A DNA stretch of 5,873 bases from positions 1 to 5,873 of the forward strand of contig DAOUQR010000084.1 in the NCBI GenBank assembly GCA_030625525.1, given 5' to 3'. Positions 1 to 5,848 of this stretch are shown here, piece after piece. The notes beneath the pieces were generated by a model that saw nothing but the letters and a program-made list of their open reading frames with translations, ran no database searches and was not told where the DNA came from. Position 1 is the first letter of the stretch. Each line of letters starts with the position of its first letter. A program made the translations under genes and the position numbers. The stretch is from Pseudomonadota bacterium. Its GTDB lineage: Bacteria; Pseudomonadota; Gammaproteobacteria; DAOUQR01.

Positions 1-353
<353 letters not shown>

Positions 354-366
354 CACTGGAAATTCA

Positions 367-657
367 ATGATGATGCGACTGGGCATTTTTGTTTTAGTAC
401 TGTTATTTGTATTTCTGCAATATAAATTGTGGCTTGATAATGGCAGCGTCTCCGATGTCTGGGGATTGAAATCACAGCTGGATAATCAAGTCGCCAAAAA
501 CATCGATCTGCGCGAACGCAACGCTACGTTAGAAACGGAAGTGAATGATTTAAAATCTGGAAAGCAGTCGGTCCAAGAACGGGCGCGCAGTGAATTAGGC
601 ATGGTGAAACACGGTGAGGATTTTTATCAATTCGTACCGAACCATCCTGCGAAATAA
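367..657 (+). CDS. ftsB: Cell division protein FtsB
   Basis: FtsB is a bitopic inner-membrane protein that forms the FtsQ-FtsL-FtsB divisome subcomplex and helps activate septal peptidoglycan synthesis. The 96-residue product has a short cytoplasmic N-terminus, one membrane segment (about residues 5-22), and a periplasmic coiled coil (about 34-65) with spaced Leu and Val residues. It ends in the family hallmark ERARSELGMVKHGEDFYQFV, close to the E. coli ending ERARNELSM...GETFY. E. coli FtsB is 103 residues, so the length fits. I chose ATG 367 because GGAA at 358-361 lies 5 bases upstream and because orthologues start just before the membrane segment. An in-frame ATG at 322 would overlap eno and add 15 atypical residues. 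The gene follows eno by 13 bases. ispD, the usual next gene, is absent. Confidence 0.95.
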   Translation: MMMRLGIFVLVLLFVFLQYKLWLDNGSVSDVWGLKSQLDNQVAKNIDLRERNATLETEVNDLKSGKQSVQERARSELGMVKHGEDFYQFVPNHPAK

Positions 658-667
658 GCCTCTCATA

Positions 668-687
668 ATATTACCGTACGGTATAAA
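668..687. promoter_or_regulatory. Operator-like inverted repeat O1 upstream of hipBA
   Basis: Contains the perfect 12-bp palindrome TACCGTACGGTA (672-683). Aligned on its centre (677.5), it shares the TTACCG-NN-CGG core with the two repeats at 718-737 and 768-787, exactly 50 and 100 bp downstream. It lies 11 bp after the ftsB stop. It is most likely a distal binding site for the HipB-like repressor (inference from similarity and spacing). A run of seven T follows at 693-699, but the possible RNA stem is too short for a convincing terminator. Confidence 0.6.
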
Positions 688-717
688 TTCCCTTTTTTTA
701 GGGGCTCCCGAGCTGTT

Positions 718-737
718 ATTTTACCGAGCGGGAAAAT
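718..737. promoter_or_regulatory. Operator-like inverted repeat O2 upstream of hipBA
   Basis: ATTTTACCGAGCGGGAAAAT, a 20-bp imperfect palindrome centred at 727.5. It differs from the repeat at 768-787 at a single central base. Its right end touches the candidate -35 box at 737-742. HipB-family repressors bind short inverted repeats in their own promoter (E. coli HipB sites are TATCC-N8-GGATA), so this is the expected kind and position of site, although its sequence is different. Confidence 0.7.
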
Positions 738-770
738 TGGACTGGAAATTAGTCTATTTTATGCTATATT
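737..770 (+). promoter_or_regulatory. Candidate hipBA promoter
   Basis: TTGGAC (737-742) and TATGCT (760-765) are 17 bp apart. An alternative is the extended -10 element TGCTATATT (762-770) with TGGAAA (743-748) as a weak -35. Either choice places the promoter between, and partly inside, the inverted repeats centred at 727.5 and 777.5, so repressor binding would cover both edges. The two -10 options cannot be separated by eye. Confidence 0.5.
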
Positions 771-790
771 TTACCGAACGGGAAAATATA
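765..790. promoter_or_regulatory. Operator-like inverted repeat O3 upstream of hipBA
   Basis: The strongest of the three repeats. The core ATTTTACCGAACGGGAAAAT (768-787, centre 777.5) is extended by TAT/ATA arms to 26 bp. It covers the end of the candidate -10 region and the likely transcription start, 11 bp before the hipB ATG. Occupancy should block initiation, as expected for an autoregulated toxin-antitoxin operon. Confidence 0.72.
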
Positions 791-801
791 GAGTCTTGCG
801 A

Positions 802-1035
802 ATGCCAAAAATCAACCGACCCATTAAAACAGCAGCCGACATAGGGCAACTTATACGTGATTATAGAAAAAGTAAGGGATTAACCCTTGAGACGGTCTCA
901 GGGATCAGTCTGTTAGGCATGCGATTTCTATCAGAGTTAGAGCGTGGTAAAGAAACCGCTGAGTTAGGCAAGGTACTGCAAGCATTACATATTCTCGGAT
1001 TAGAAGTCACGATTACACCTCGAGGTGAAGAATGA
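802..1035 (+). CDS. hipB: HipB-like antitoxin / transcriptional repressor (XRE family)
   Basis: A 77-residue helix-turn-helix protein. The Cro/C1-type fold spans about residues 11-66, with the family signature RKSKGLTLETVS and GMRFLSELERGKETAELGKVLQALHILGLEV, followed by a short strand (VTITPRGEE). HipB proteins dimerise, neutralise HipA by binding it, and repress the shared promoter. Three inverted repeats directly upstream are the likely targets. E. coli HipB is 88 residues; this one has a shorter C-terminal tail. ATG 802 is preferred, with AGAG at 790-793 eight bases upstream; an in-frame TTG at 796 would add only two residues and is less likely. The stop overlaps the hipA start (ATGA), indicating translational coupling. 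The assignment rests on fold signature plus adjacency to hipA. Confidence 0.9.
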   Translation: MPKINRPIKTAADIGQLIRDYRKSKGLTLETVSGISLLGMRFLSELERGKETAELGKVLQALHILGLEVTITPRGEE

Positions 1036-2291
1036 CGAATCATGAGCACTTGAATGTTTGGCATGGTCTGGAATTGGTTGCTAATATTTGGCGAAATGCT
1101 GCAGGTATTATGGGATTTCGTTACACGGAAGACTGGATGGCGACAGGCTTTCCCATATCACAACAATTACCCCTCACCACTCAAGAATACCTTCCAGGAA
1201 CGGGCAAAGCTCATCAATTTTTTGCTAATTTACTACCGGAGGCGGGTGCTCGCGATCATATTGTGCGCGACTTGAAAATAAGCAATTCAGATTTTGAGTT
1301 GTTAAGAGCCATCGGAGGAGAGTGTGCAGGGGCTTTATCGATATTGCCTACTGAGCGTGAACCGACAGACACGTTTTCCTATAAGCGCTTAGATCAAACC
1401 GATTTGATAACCCTCTTAAAACGAAAGGGGCAGCCTTTTTACTTAACGAGCAGGGATGATAGACCTCGGCTGTCATTGGCCGGAGCGCAAGATAAGTGTC
1501 CTATTTTATTTGATGGCACGGATAGTTTTCTTCCCTTAGATTCAGCGCCTTCAAGTCATATATTAAAATTTGAGATTGCGGGATACCGCAATATTCCAGC
1601 TTATGAATATTTTTTAATAAAACTCGCTCAATCTATTGGCTTACCGGTCGTCGATATTCATTTAAAAAAACAGGATAGGCACTACTATTTACTGATCAAG
1701 CGCTATGATCGTATCCCCGATCCAAAGGGTGGTCTCATCAGATTGCATCAAGAGGATTTTTGCCAAGCTTTGGGGATGAGTTATGATAAAAAATACCAAC
1801 AAGAAGGGGGTTCATCATTTCAAGCGTGTTATCAGTTAACGCGTGAAGTCAGTGCAGATCCTATTACGGACTTAGAGCATTTACTGCGATGGCAAATTTT
1901 TAATGTGCTTGCGGGTAATTCAGATGGGCATGCAAAAAATATTTCTTTGTTATACGGCAAAGGAGATCAGCCACGTTTAGCGCCTTTTTATGATCTGGTT
2001 TGCACTCGGGCGATAGAAAGACTCGATGTTAATTTAGCGTTTTCAGTGGGAGGCATTTACAATCCCAATAATATTATGTTAACGCATTGGCAACAGTTTG
2101 CCGCGGATTGTGGGATTCGTTTTCCCTACCTTATCGGTCTTATTAGAGAAATGATATTAGGTCTTGAGACTAATCTTGTGAAAATACAAAGTGTATTTGA
2201 AGCAACTCATGGGCCGTACCCGGCACTTTCTAGAATCAATCAAGTGATCACCAAGCAGTGTAAAAGAGTCGGACGGCAACTTGAATTGTAG
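1032..2291 (+). CDS. hipA: HipA-family serine/threonine kinase toxin
   Basis: A 419-residue full-length HipA-type kinase (E. coli HipA is 440). In E. coli, HipA phosphorylates glutamyl-tRNA synthetase, triggering the stringent response and growth arrest. The N-terminal subdomain (about 1-105) is present, including the LPGTGKAHQFFANLLPEAGARD region. The kinase core follows: a P-loop-like segment RLSLAGAQDKCPIL (146-159; Ser148 aligns with the autophosphorylated Ser150 of E. coli HipA), the ATP Lys in HILKFE (Lys179), catalytic loop GNSDGHAKN (Asp298, Asn303), and metal-binding FYD (Asp321). All key residues are visible, so the toxin should be active. A good Shine-Dalgarno (GAGGTGA, 1022-1028) lies inside hipB, and the ATG overlaps the hipB stop. 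The gene converges on the ATPase gene with 18 bp between stop codons and no obvious terminator. The substrate here is unknown. Confidence 0.95.
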   Translation: MTNHEHLNVWHGLELVANIWRNAAGIMGFRYTEDWMATGFPISQQLPLTTQEYLPGTGKAHQFFANLLPEAGARDHIVRDLKISNSDFELLRAIGGECAGALSILPTEREPTDTFSYKRLDQTDLITLLKRKGQPFYLTSRDDRPRLSLAGAQDKCPILFDGTDSFLPLDSAPSSHILKFEIAGYRNIPAYEYFLIKLAQSIGLPVVDIHLKKQDRHYYLLIKRYDRIPDPKGGLIRLHQEDFCQALGMSYDKKYQQEGGSSFQACYQLTREVSADPITDLEHLLRWQIFNVLAGNSDGHAKNISLLYGKGDQPRLAPFYDLVCTRAIERLDVNLAFSVGGIYNPNNIMLTHWQQFAADCGIRFPYLIGLIREMILGLETNLVKIQSVFEATHGPYPALSRINQVITKQCKRVGRQLEL

Positions 2292-2323
2292 GCGTCGTTA
2301 TCTAAAAACTCAGCACGTATCCA
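2291..2323 (-). pseudogene. Remnant copy of the mvk 3' coding segment
   Basis: This 33-bp stretch matches 3956-3988, the 3' part of mvk, at 27 of 33 positions, with 16 consecutive identities (ACTCAGCACGTATCCA, 2308-2323). Read on the minus strand in the mvk frame it gives GYVLSF-stop-ITTP, against GYVLSLWSSTP in mvk; TAG replaces the TGG tryptophan codon. The match starts immediately after the last base shared with the hipA stop codon and ends where ATPase-specific sequence begins. The ATPase stop codon (TGA, 2310-2312) lies inside it in another frame. I read it as a decayed stump of an older mvk end left by insertion or recombination. The two copies are direct repeats spaced 1,665 bp apart. 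Confidence 0.7.
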
Positions 2324-3764
2324 GCAAATTCATGTCAATATCTATCAATTCTGTTGCCCAAACATTACGCTTGAGTCCACTAGAGGTTATCATTGCCAGA
2401 GTTATTTGCTTACGGGTTCGCGTCTGTTCTTTAAATACTTCAATCTTGAGCATTAATTGGCGAGCATAATGTTTGTCTATTACAAACTGTTTATTGCAGT
2501 GTTTAATTTCAACTAATGTGATCACCCCATCATCTCGATCAATCAATAAATCGATTTGAGCTCCCTGCAGATTCGAAGTATTTTGGGGGATGAATCGCCA
2601 ATACGCAGTTTTACATCGAATATTATCAATGCCTAATGCTTTTAAAATACTGTCTGTATGTTTGGAACATGCCATCTCAAATGAATAGCCTGCCCAGCTA
2701 TGATAGGCGGGTGATTTCATCGTTAACGACCAATAGTTATGAGGTGCTTCTGTATTTTCTAAATAAAATTCTTCAATCCAACGCAGGTAGAACAAACTGT
2801 ATTCATCAACCACACGATAATATATTTCGTCTTTTGTACTATTATTATAGTTGTGGAACCTAGATATAAACCCTGATTTCTCAAGCGCATCTAAACGACG
2901 ACTAAGGCCACCACCGGATGAGATACCTGAGCTTTCACTCAGGCGACCGTACGATATACCATAACGCTTTTTCGCTATTGCTCGTATTATTTTCGAATAT
3001 TGTTGATGCTTTTCGAATAGTGAAGCGAATAGTTTTTCAAATTCTTTGTACAGTCCGCCCTGATGTCTAAAACAAAGATCATTGATGTTTTGTGAAATAG
3101 ACTTTGATCGCTGTAGCATCTTGAGGTAATACGGTACTCCCCCCATCGTTAAATACACATCGAGGATCTGTTTGTCGCTATAATTGAATCCAATACTTTT
3201 AAGAAATTTCTTTGTCTGTGAAAGATTGAATGGTTTAACTAGGAGCTCTCGAGTAATACGATTATGTAATCCACCTTGAGCATTGATAATATTATCCAAC
3301 ATCCATGTAGCAGCAGAACCACAAACGATCAAACACAAATTATCGAGTTTTGTCCAGTGGGCGTTCCAATAATAATCGAGGTGGCTTAACAAATTAGACC
3401 GCTTACTTGCAAGCCAAGGCAATTCATCAAAAAAAACAACAATTTTTTTACGTTTAGAAATTTGTGTCAGTTGTGAAGTAAGCAACTCAAACGCATCTCG
3501 CCAATTATCAGGGGTGCGAAGCGCTACATTGTTGAAAAAACATGTTGAAAGCTGGGTAGAAAAGTTTTCTAATTGCTCATGCATGGTTGCATCTTTTTTT
3601 CCAACCAACTCAAAATAGACTTCTCTATTTTGAAAAAGCTCACGAACCAGATGCGTTTTTCCAACGCGTCGCCTACCGTATATTGCAATGAACTGAGCTT
3701 TTTTACTGTTATAAGCTGTCTGCAATAGCTTTGATTCCGCCTCTCGACAAGTCGGTGTTGCCAT
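2310..3764 (-). CDS. AAA ATPase with winged helix and DUF234/PD-(D/E)xK-like C-terminal domain
   Basis: A 484-residue STAND-type 'archaeal' ATPase (the PF01637 plus DUF234 architecture, by pattern recognition). Walker A is IYGRRRVGKTHL (Gly30-Thr37), Walker B is IVVFFDELPWL (Asp113, Glu114), and a sensor-like CGSAATWM sits at 148-155. A winged helix spans about 268-303 (YGRLSES...GGLSRRLDALEKSGFI). The C-terminal part has a PD-(D/E)xK-like core: Glu363, Asp405 in GAQIDLLID, and Glu419-x-Lys421 in LVEIKH. There is no signal peptide or membrane segment. ATG 3764 has a strong Shine-Dalgarno (GGGAGA, 3771-3776). The gene is preceded by two large palindromes that overlap its promoter. Its last three codons (Asp-Thr-Cys) and stop lie in the mvk-derived repeat. 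Function is not established for the family; a DNA-linked, selfish or defence role is a guess. Confidence 0.88.
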   Translation of the reverse strand: MATPTCREAESKLLQTAYNSKKAQFIAIYGRRRVGKTHLVRELFQNREVYFELVGKKDATMHEQLENFSTQLSTCFFNNVALRTPDNWRDAFELLTSQLTQISKRKKIVVFFDELPWLASKRSNLLSHLDYYWNAHWTKLDNLCLIVCGSAATWMLDNIINAQGGLHNRITRELLVKPFNLSQTKKFLKSIGFNYSDKQILDVYLTMGGVPYYLKMLQRSKSISQNINDLCFRHQGGLYKEFEKLFASLFEKHQQYSKIIRAIAKKRYGISYGRLSESSGISSGGGLSRRLDALEKSGFISRFHNYNNSTKDEIYYRVVDEYSLFYLRWIEEFYLENTEAPHNYWSLTMKSPAYHSWAGYSFEMACSKHTDSILKALGIDNIRCKTAYWRFIPQNTSNLQGAQIDLLIDRDDGVITLVEIKHCNKQFVIDKHYARQLMLKIEVFKEQTRTRKQITLAMITSSGLKRNVWATELIDIDMNLLDTC

Positions 3765-3785
3765 TATTTATCTCCCATGGGAACC

Positions 3786-3817
3786 TGCGCCAAATATAAT
3801 TAATTATAACTGGCGCA
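3786..3817. repeat. 32-bp palindrome A, overlapping the ATPase promoter
   Basis: An imperfect palindrome centred at 3801.5 with 14 of 16 base pairs matched: GC-rich ends (TGCGCCA / TGGCGCA) around an AT-only core (TATAATTAATTATA, 3795-3808). Its inner 30 bp (3787-3816) match palindrome B at 29 of 30 positions. It contains the -10 box of the ATPase promoter and ends 21 bp before the ATPase ATG, so it is well placed as an operator. The winged helix of the ATPase is a candidate binder (inference). Confidence 0.85.
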
Positions 3818-3831
3818 AAAACAAAATTCAA
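3803..3831 (-). promoter_or_regulatory. Candidate promoter of the ATPase gene
   Basis: On the minus strand, TTGAAT (3831-3826) and a perfect TATAAT (3808-3803) are separated by exactly 17 bp, close to the sigma-70 consensus. Transcription would start near 3796 and give a leader of about 30 bases. The -10 box sits inside palindrome A and the -35 box in the outer arm of the hairpin around palindrome B, so factors bound to either palindrome would affect it. The TATAAT could partly be a by-product of the AT-rich palindrome core. Confidence 0.6.
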
Positions 3832-3885
3832 GGTGTGTCGCGCCAAATATAATTAATTATAATTGGCGCGACACTACGCCTTGAA
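3817..3885 (-). terminator. Possible intrinsic terminator of the mvaD-mvk operon
   Basis: Transcripts leaving mvk (stop at 3913) run into the long hairpin built from palindrome B plus its outer TTCAAGG/CCTTGAA arms, and then TTTTGTTTTT (3826-3817). A stable stem followed by a U-rich stretch, 28 bases after the stop, resembles a rho-independent terminator. The stem is unusually long, so termination may be a secondary use of a palindrome that exists for another reason. The structure also contains the ATPase -35 box. Confidence 0.5.
3835..3874. repeat. 40-bp near-perfect palindrome B
   Basis: Centred at 3854.5, with 19 of 20 base pairs matched (the mismatch is 3847/3862). The arms are GTGTCGCGCCAA and TTGGCGCGACAC around the same AT-only core as palindrome A. 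The centre-to-centre distance to palindrome A is 53 bp, about five helical turns, so both could be bound from the same face of the DNA. After a small asymmetric internal loop, outer arms TTCAAGG (3827-3833) and CCTTGAA (3879-3885) extend the structure to 59 bp. Confidence 0.9.
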
Positions 3886-3912
3886 ATGGTTAGGAGAAAT
3901 GGCTTTCCATAA

Positions 3913-4806
3913 TCATACCGCTGTCGGTATAAAATGTTGCAGCAAATTTTCAGGGGGCGTTGAGCTCCAAAGACTCAGCACGTATCCACCATCACCCGAA
4001 CCCGTTGGTTTTGCAGCGAGTGCGCCGGCTTCGAGTAGTGAGTCAATATGTTCGTGGATATTGCGGCCGGATAAACCCCATTGATTAAAGCAGGTTTTCG
4101 CTTGATTCATTGCGTTTGCAAGTTGGGTTAAGCCTGACATTTGATCATTTTCAATCGCTGTTTTGGCGAGTTGAACACTGTCAGCCATTTGTTGATCGAT
4201 GTGTTTCGCTGATTCAGGATCGTCTTGCCAGAGTTGTTTTACTTTTTTAACGCAATGTGACGTAACACCGACTTGTTCTGAAAATGATAAATAGCATTGG
4301 GGTTGCCATTTTAATGTGAGTGTTTCAAAGTCATCTATTTGGTTAAACCAAACCCAGTCGCTTACGGTTGCGCCGATGACATCGATACCGCTACTTTGTC
4401 CGTGAAATAGATCTTCAAGTTGTCGCGCGAACACATAACGATTCGTGTCTTCAATCCAGCCTTGTGAAATAAACCAATGCGAGACCGCCGAGCATAATGC
4501 GCCTGATGCGCCCATGCCTGCACCCACTGGAATGGTATTTTCGATAAGAAATTTTCCGCGAAATTCACTGACGGATTTGCCGATTAATTCAAAGCCGTGT
4601 TCCAATAAACTCCAAAATAAAACGTGCATATCTTCGCCGTAATCGCCAATGAATTCTGCTTTGTTAGCATCACTATCGGCCCAATAAGTTAGCGATAATG
4701 TTTTAGATAAAATCGGCATGACGATAACGGGGTGACCGCGTAACACAGCATGTTCGCCAGTCAAAATAGCTTTAGCGTGTGTTTTTGTTTGGAAATCACA
4801 AGACAT
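3913..4806 (-). CDS. mvk: Mevalonate kinase (GHMP kinase family)
   Basis: Phosphorylates mevalonate to 5-phosphomevalonate with ATP, the first committed kinase of the mevalonate route to isopentenyl diphosphate; cytoplasmic. The 297-residue product has all three GHMP motifs: AKAILTGEHAV (11-21; Lys12, Glu18, His19), the glycine/serine loop PVGAGMGASGAL (93-104; Ser101), and KPTGSGDGGYVL (266-277). FHGQSSGID (134-142) supplies catalytic Asp142, with Glu131 eleven residues earlier, the same spacing as Glu193/Asp204 of human mevalonate kinase; the HG-x-x-SGID loop favours mevalonate over phosphomevalonate kinase. ATG 4806 has AGGAA (4817-4813) upstream and overlaps the mvaD stop by 11 bp; TTG 4809 is a less likely start. 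The last 22 codons include the repeat also found at 2291-2323, so this tail may be a replacement. Confidence 0.93.
   Translation of the reverse strand: MSCDFQTKTHAKAILTGEHAVLRGHPVIVMPILSKTLSLTYWADSDANKAEFIGDYGEDMHVLFWSLLEHGFELIGKSVSEFRGKFLIENTIPVGAGMGASGALCSAVSHWFISQGWIEDTNRYVFARQLEDLFHGQSSGIDVIGATVSDWVWFNQIDDFETLTLKWQPQCYLSFSEQVGVTSHCVKKVKQLWQDDPESAKHIDQQMADSVQLAKTAIENDQMSGLTQLANAMNQAKTCFNQWGLSGRNIHEHIDSLLEAGALAAKPTGSGDGGYVLSLWSSTPPENLLQHFIPTAV
3956..3988 (-). repeat. Intact copy of the mvk 3' repeat
   Basis: The functional counterpart of the 2291-2323 remnant. It encodes GYVLSLWSSTP just after the GSGDG motif of mevalonate kinase. Together the two copies form a direct repeat bracketing the ATPase gene and both palindromes. 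The perfect 16-bp part is at 3973-3988. Confidence 0.8.
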
Positions 4807-5743
4807 CAAAGTTTCCTACAAAATGATCGTGTTGAATTTGTAACGCCATGTCCGCTTGGTCAGGACGATACAGTAAATGAACGTTGGGGCCGGCGTCCAT
4901 TGTGATTAATGGACCATCATTATTCTGTTGCCAATGCTGTTTGACGACGTCGATAATTTCCATCGATTGCGCTGTTATATATTTAAAAGCTTGCTCAGCT
5001 GTTTCAAACAATTGGTGCATATCCATGAATTCATCAAAGACAATTTGATAAGCCGATCCCCAATCTTTTTGTTGAAAAGCCGTCATTAAAGCATCTAAAT
5101 TATCGATTGCTCGCTGTGGTCGCCCTTGAAAATTCGGACTGGTTGCGACGCGCAAGTGAGCCTCACTGGATGAGACCGCTTTGATCCCGTGATCAACAAC
5201 AATGACTTGATGGATGAGTGAAGGGTAGGGGAGTTCGACGGTTTTAACGCCACTGTCATCCCACAGTGCCCACGGATTAAAAAAAGAACGGCACGATGAG
5301 CCAGAGCCTTGGCGGCTTAACATCGCGATTCCTTGAACTGATGGACGCTCTTGCTCCGTTAAATCACATAAGGCTTTAACGGCCGCTTTTGTTAATGCGG
5401 CAAAGCTTGAGGCTGAACTAGCTAAACCGGAACTTTGCGGAAAATTATTACAAGAACTAATTTTAAAATAGCCTTCAAAGCCAAAGTGTTGCTTTAAAAA
5501 ATTTAAGTGTGCTAGGTAGCGTTGTTGACCTGCGTCAGATAATTCAAAGGGCTGGCCGCCAGGTAAGTCCAGTGCTTCCCAAAAATCACGTTTGGCCGGG
5601 AGATGCTCTAACTGCACGAAGCTTTGTAATTTATCCAACGTATATGACAGAGATGGATTGCTTGGGGTATTCGTTGCGGGATCAGTTTTCCCCATATATT
5701 TAATTAACGCCAAATTCGCTGGCGCGTCTGCAAACCAAGTCAT
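4796..5743 (-). CDS. mvaD: Diphosphomevalonate decarboxylase
   Basis: Converts mevalonate 5-diphosphate to isopentenyl diphosphate with ATP, releasing CO2 and phosphate: the last step of the classical mevalonate pathway. The 315-residue product shows the family motifs: APANLALIKYMGK (7-19; the usual IKYWGK has Met for Trp), NPSLSYTL (29-36), the ATP loop FPQSSGLASSASSFAAL (101-117), RQGSGSSCRSFF (144-155; Arg152 corresponds to the catalytic Arg158 of yeast) and TMDAGPNVHLL (281-291; Asp283, the general base). The start is ATG 5743, with GGGAGG (5754-5749) five bases upstream; an in-frame TTG at 5803 lies in the promoter and is rejected. The 3' end overlaps mvk by 11 bp, so the two are co-translated. 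Phosphomevalonate kinase is not in the window. Confidence 0.94.
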   Translation of the reverse strand: MTWFADAPANLALIKYMGKTDPATNTPSNPSLSYTLDKLQSFVQLEHLPAKRDFWEALDLPGGQPFELSDAGQQRYLAHLNFLKQHFGFEGYFKISSCNNFPQSSGLASSASSFAALTKAAVKALCDLTEQERPSVQGIAMLSRQGSGSSCRSFFNPWALWDDSGVKTVELPYPSLIHQVIVVDHGIKAVSSSEAHLRVATSPNFQGRPQRAIDNLDALMTAFQQKDWGSAYQIVFDEFMDMHQLFETAEQAFKYITAQSMEIIDVVKQHWQQNNDGPLITMDAGPNVHLLYRPDQADMALQIQHDHFVGNFDVL

Positions 5744-5774
5744 AGTTGCCTCCCGTGTGTTTATCGGCGGGCAG

Positions 5775-5803
5775 ATTATAACGGGTTTAAGATTAGACCA
5801 CAA
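5775..5803 (-). promoter_or_regulatory. Candidate promoter of the mvaD-mvk operon
   Basis: On the minus strand, TTGTGG (5803-5798) and a perfect TATAAT (5780-5775) are 17 bp apart. This predicts a start near 5768 and a leader of about 25 bases before the mvaD ATG, which carries a strong Shine-Dalgarno. The -35 is weak (3 of 6), so an activator or an upstream element may contribute. Confidence 0.65.
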
Positions 5804-5819
5804 TTTTGGTTTTGAGCGC

Positions 5820-5848
5820 CTGAGGTCAGGCCTCAGGCCTGACCTCAG
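5820..5848. repeat. 29-bp inverted repeat upstream of mvaD
   Basis: Two perfect 14-bp arms, CTGAGGTCAGGCCT and AGGCCTGACCTCAG, around a single central C (5834). It lies 17 bp upstream of the mvaD -35 box. No T-run follows on either strand, so an ordinary intrinsic terminator is unlikely. It could be an operator, a REP-like intergenic repeat, or a site shared with a divergent gene: AAAGGGG at 5864-5870 resembles a Shine-Dalgarno for a plus-strand gene starting beyond the window edge. Confidence 0.8.

Noticed and set aside
671..699. TACCGTACGGTA followed by seven T as an intrinsic terminator for ftsB
   Set aside because: As RNA the stem would have only about four pairs around a four-base loop, and the T-run begins nine bases later. 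Alignment with two other repeats at 50-bp spacing explains it better as an operator.
688..706. CCC-T7-A-GGGG as a hairpin
   Set aside because: Three or four GC pairs with the T-run in the loop; too weak and wrongly arranged for a terminator.
2940..2962. GACCGTACGATATACC in the ATPase gene as a fourth HipB operator
   Set aside because: It lacks the symmetric CGG half-site, lies inside coding sequence, and is out of register with the 50-bp series.
2310..3764. ATPase gene as an insertion sequence or transposase
   Set aside because: It has Walker motifs and a winged helix but no DDE or serine/tyrosine recombinase signature, and no terminal inverted repeats flank the unit.
3786..3874. Two repeat units as a CRISPR or tandem array
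   Set aside because: Only two copies, strongly palindromic with an AT-only core, a spacer of about 20 bp, and no cas genes.
5744..5803. TTG 5803 as the mvaD start
   Set aside because: The codon lies inside the -35 box. The ATG at 5743 has a strong GGGAGG Shine-Dalgarno and begins right before the conserved APANLALIKY motif.
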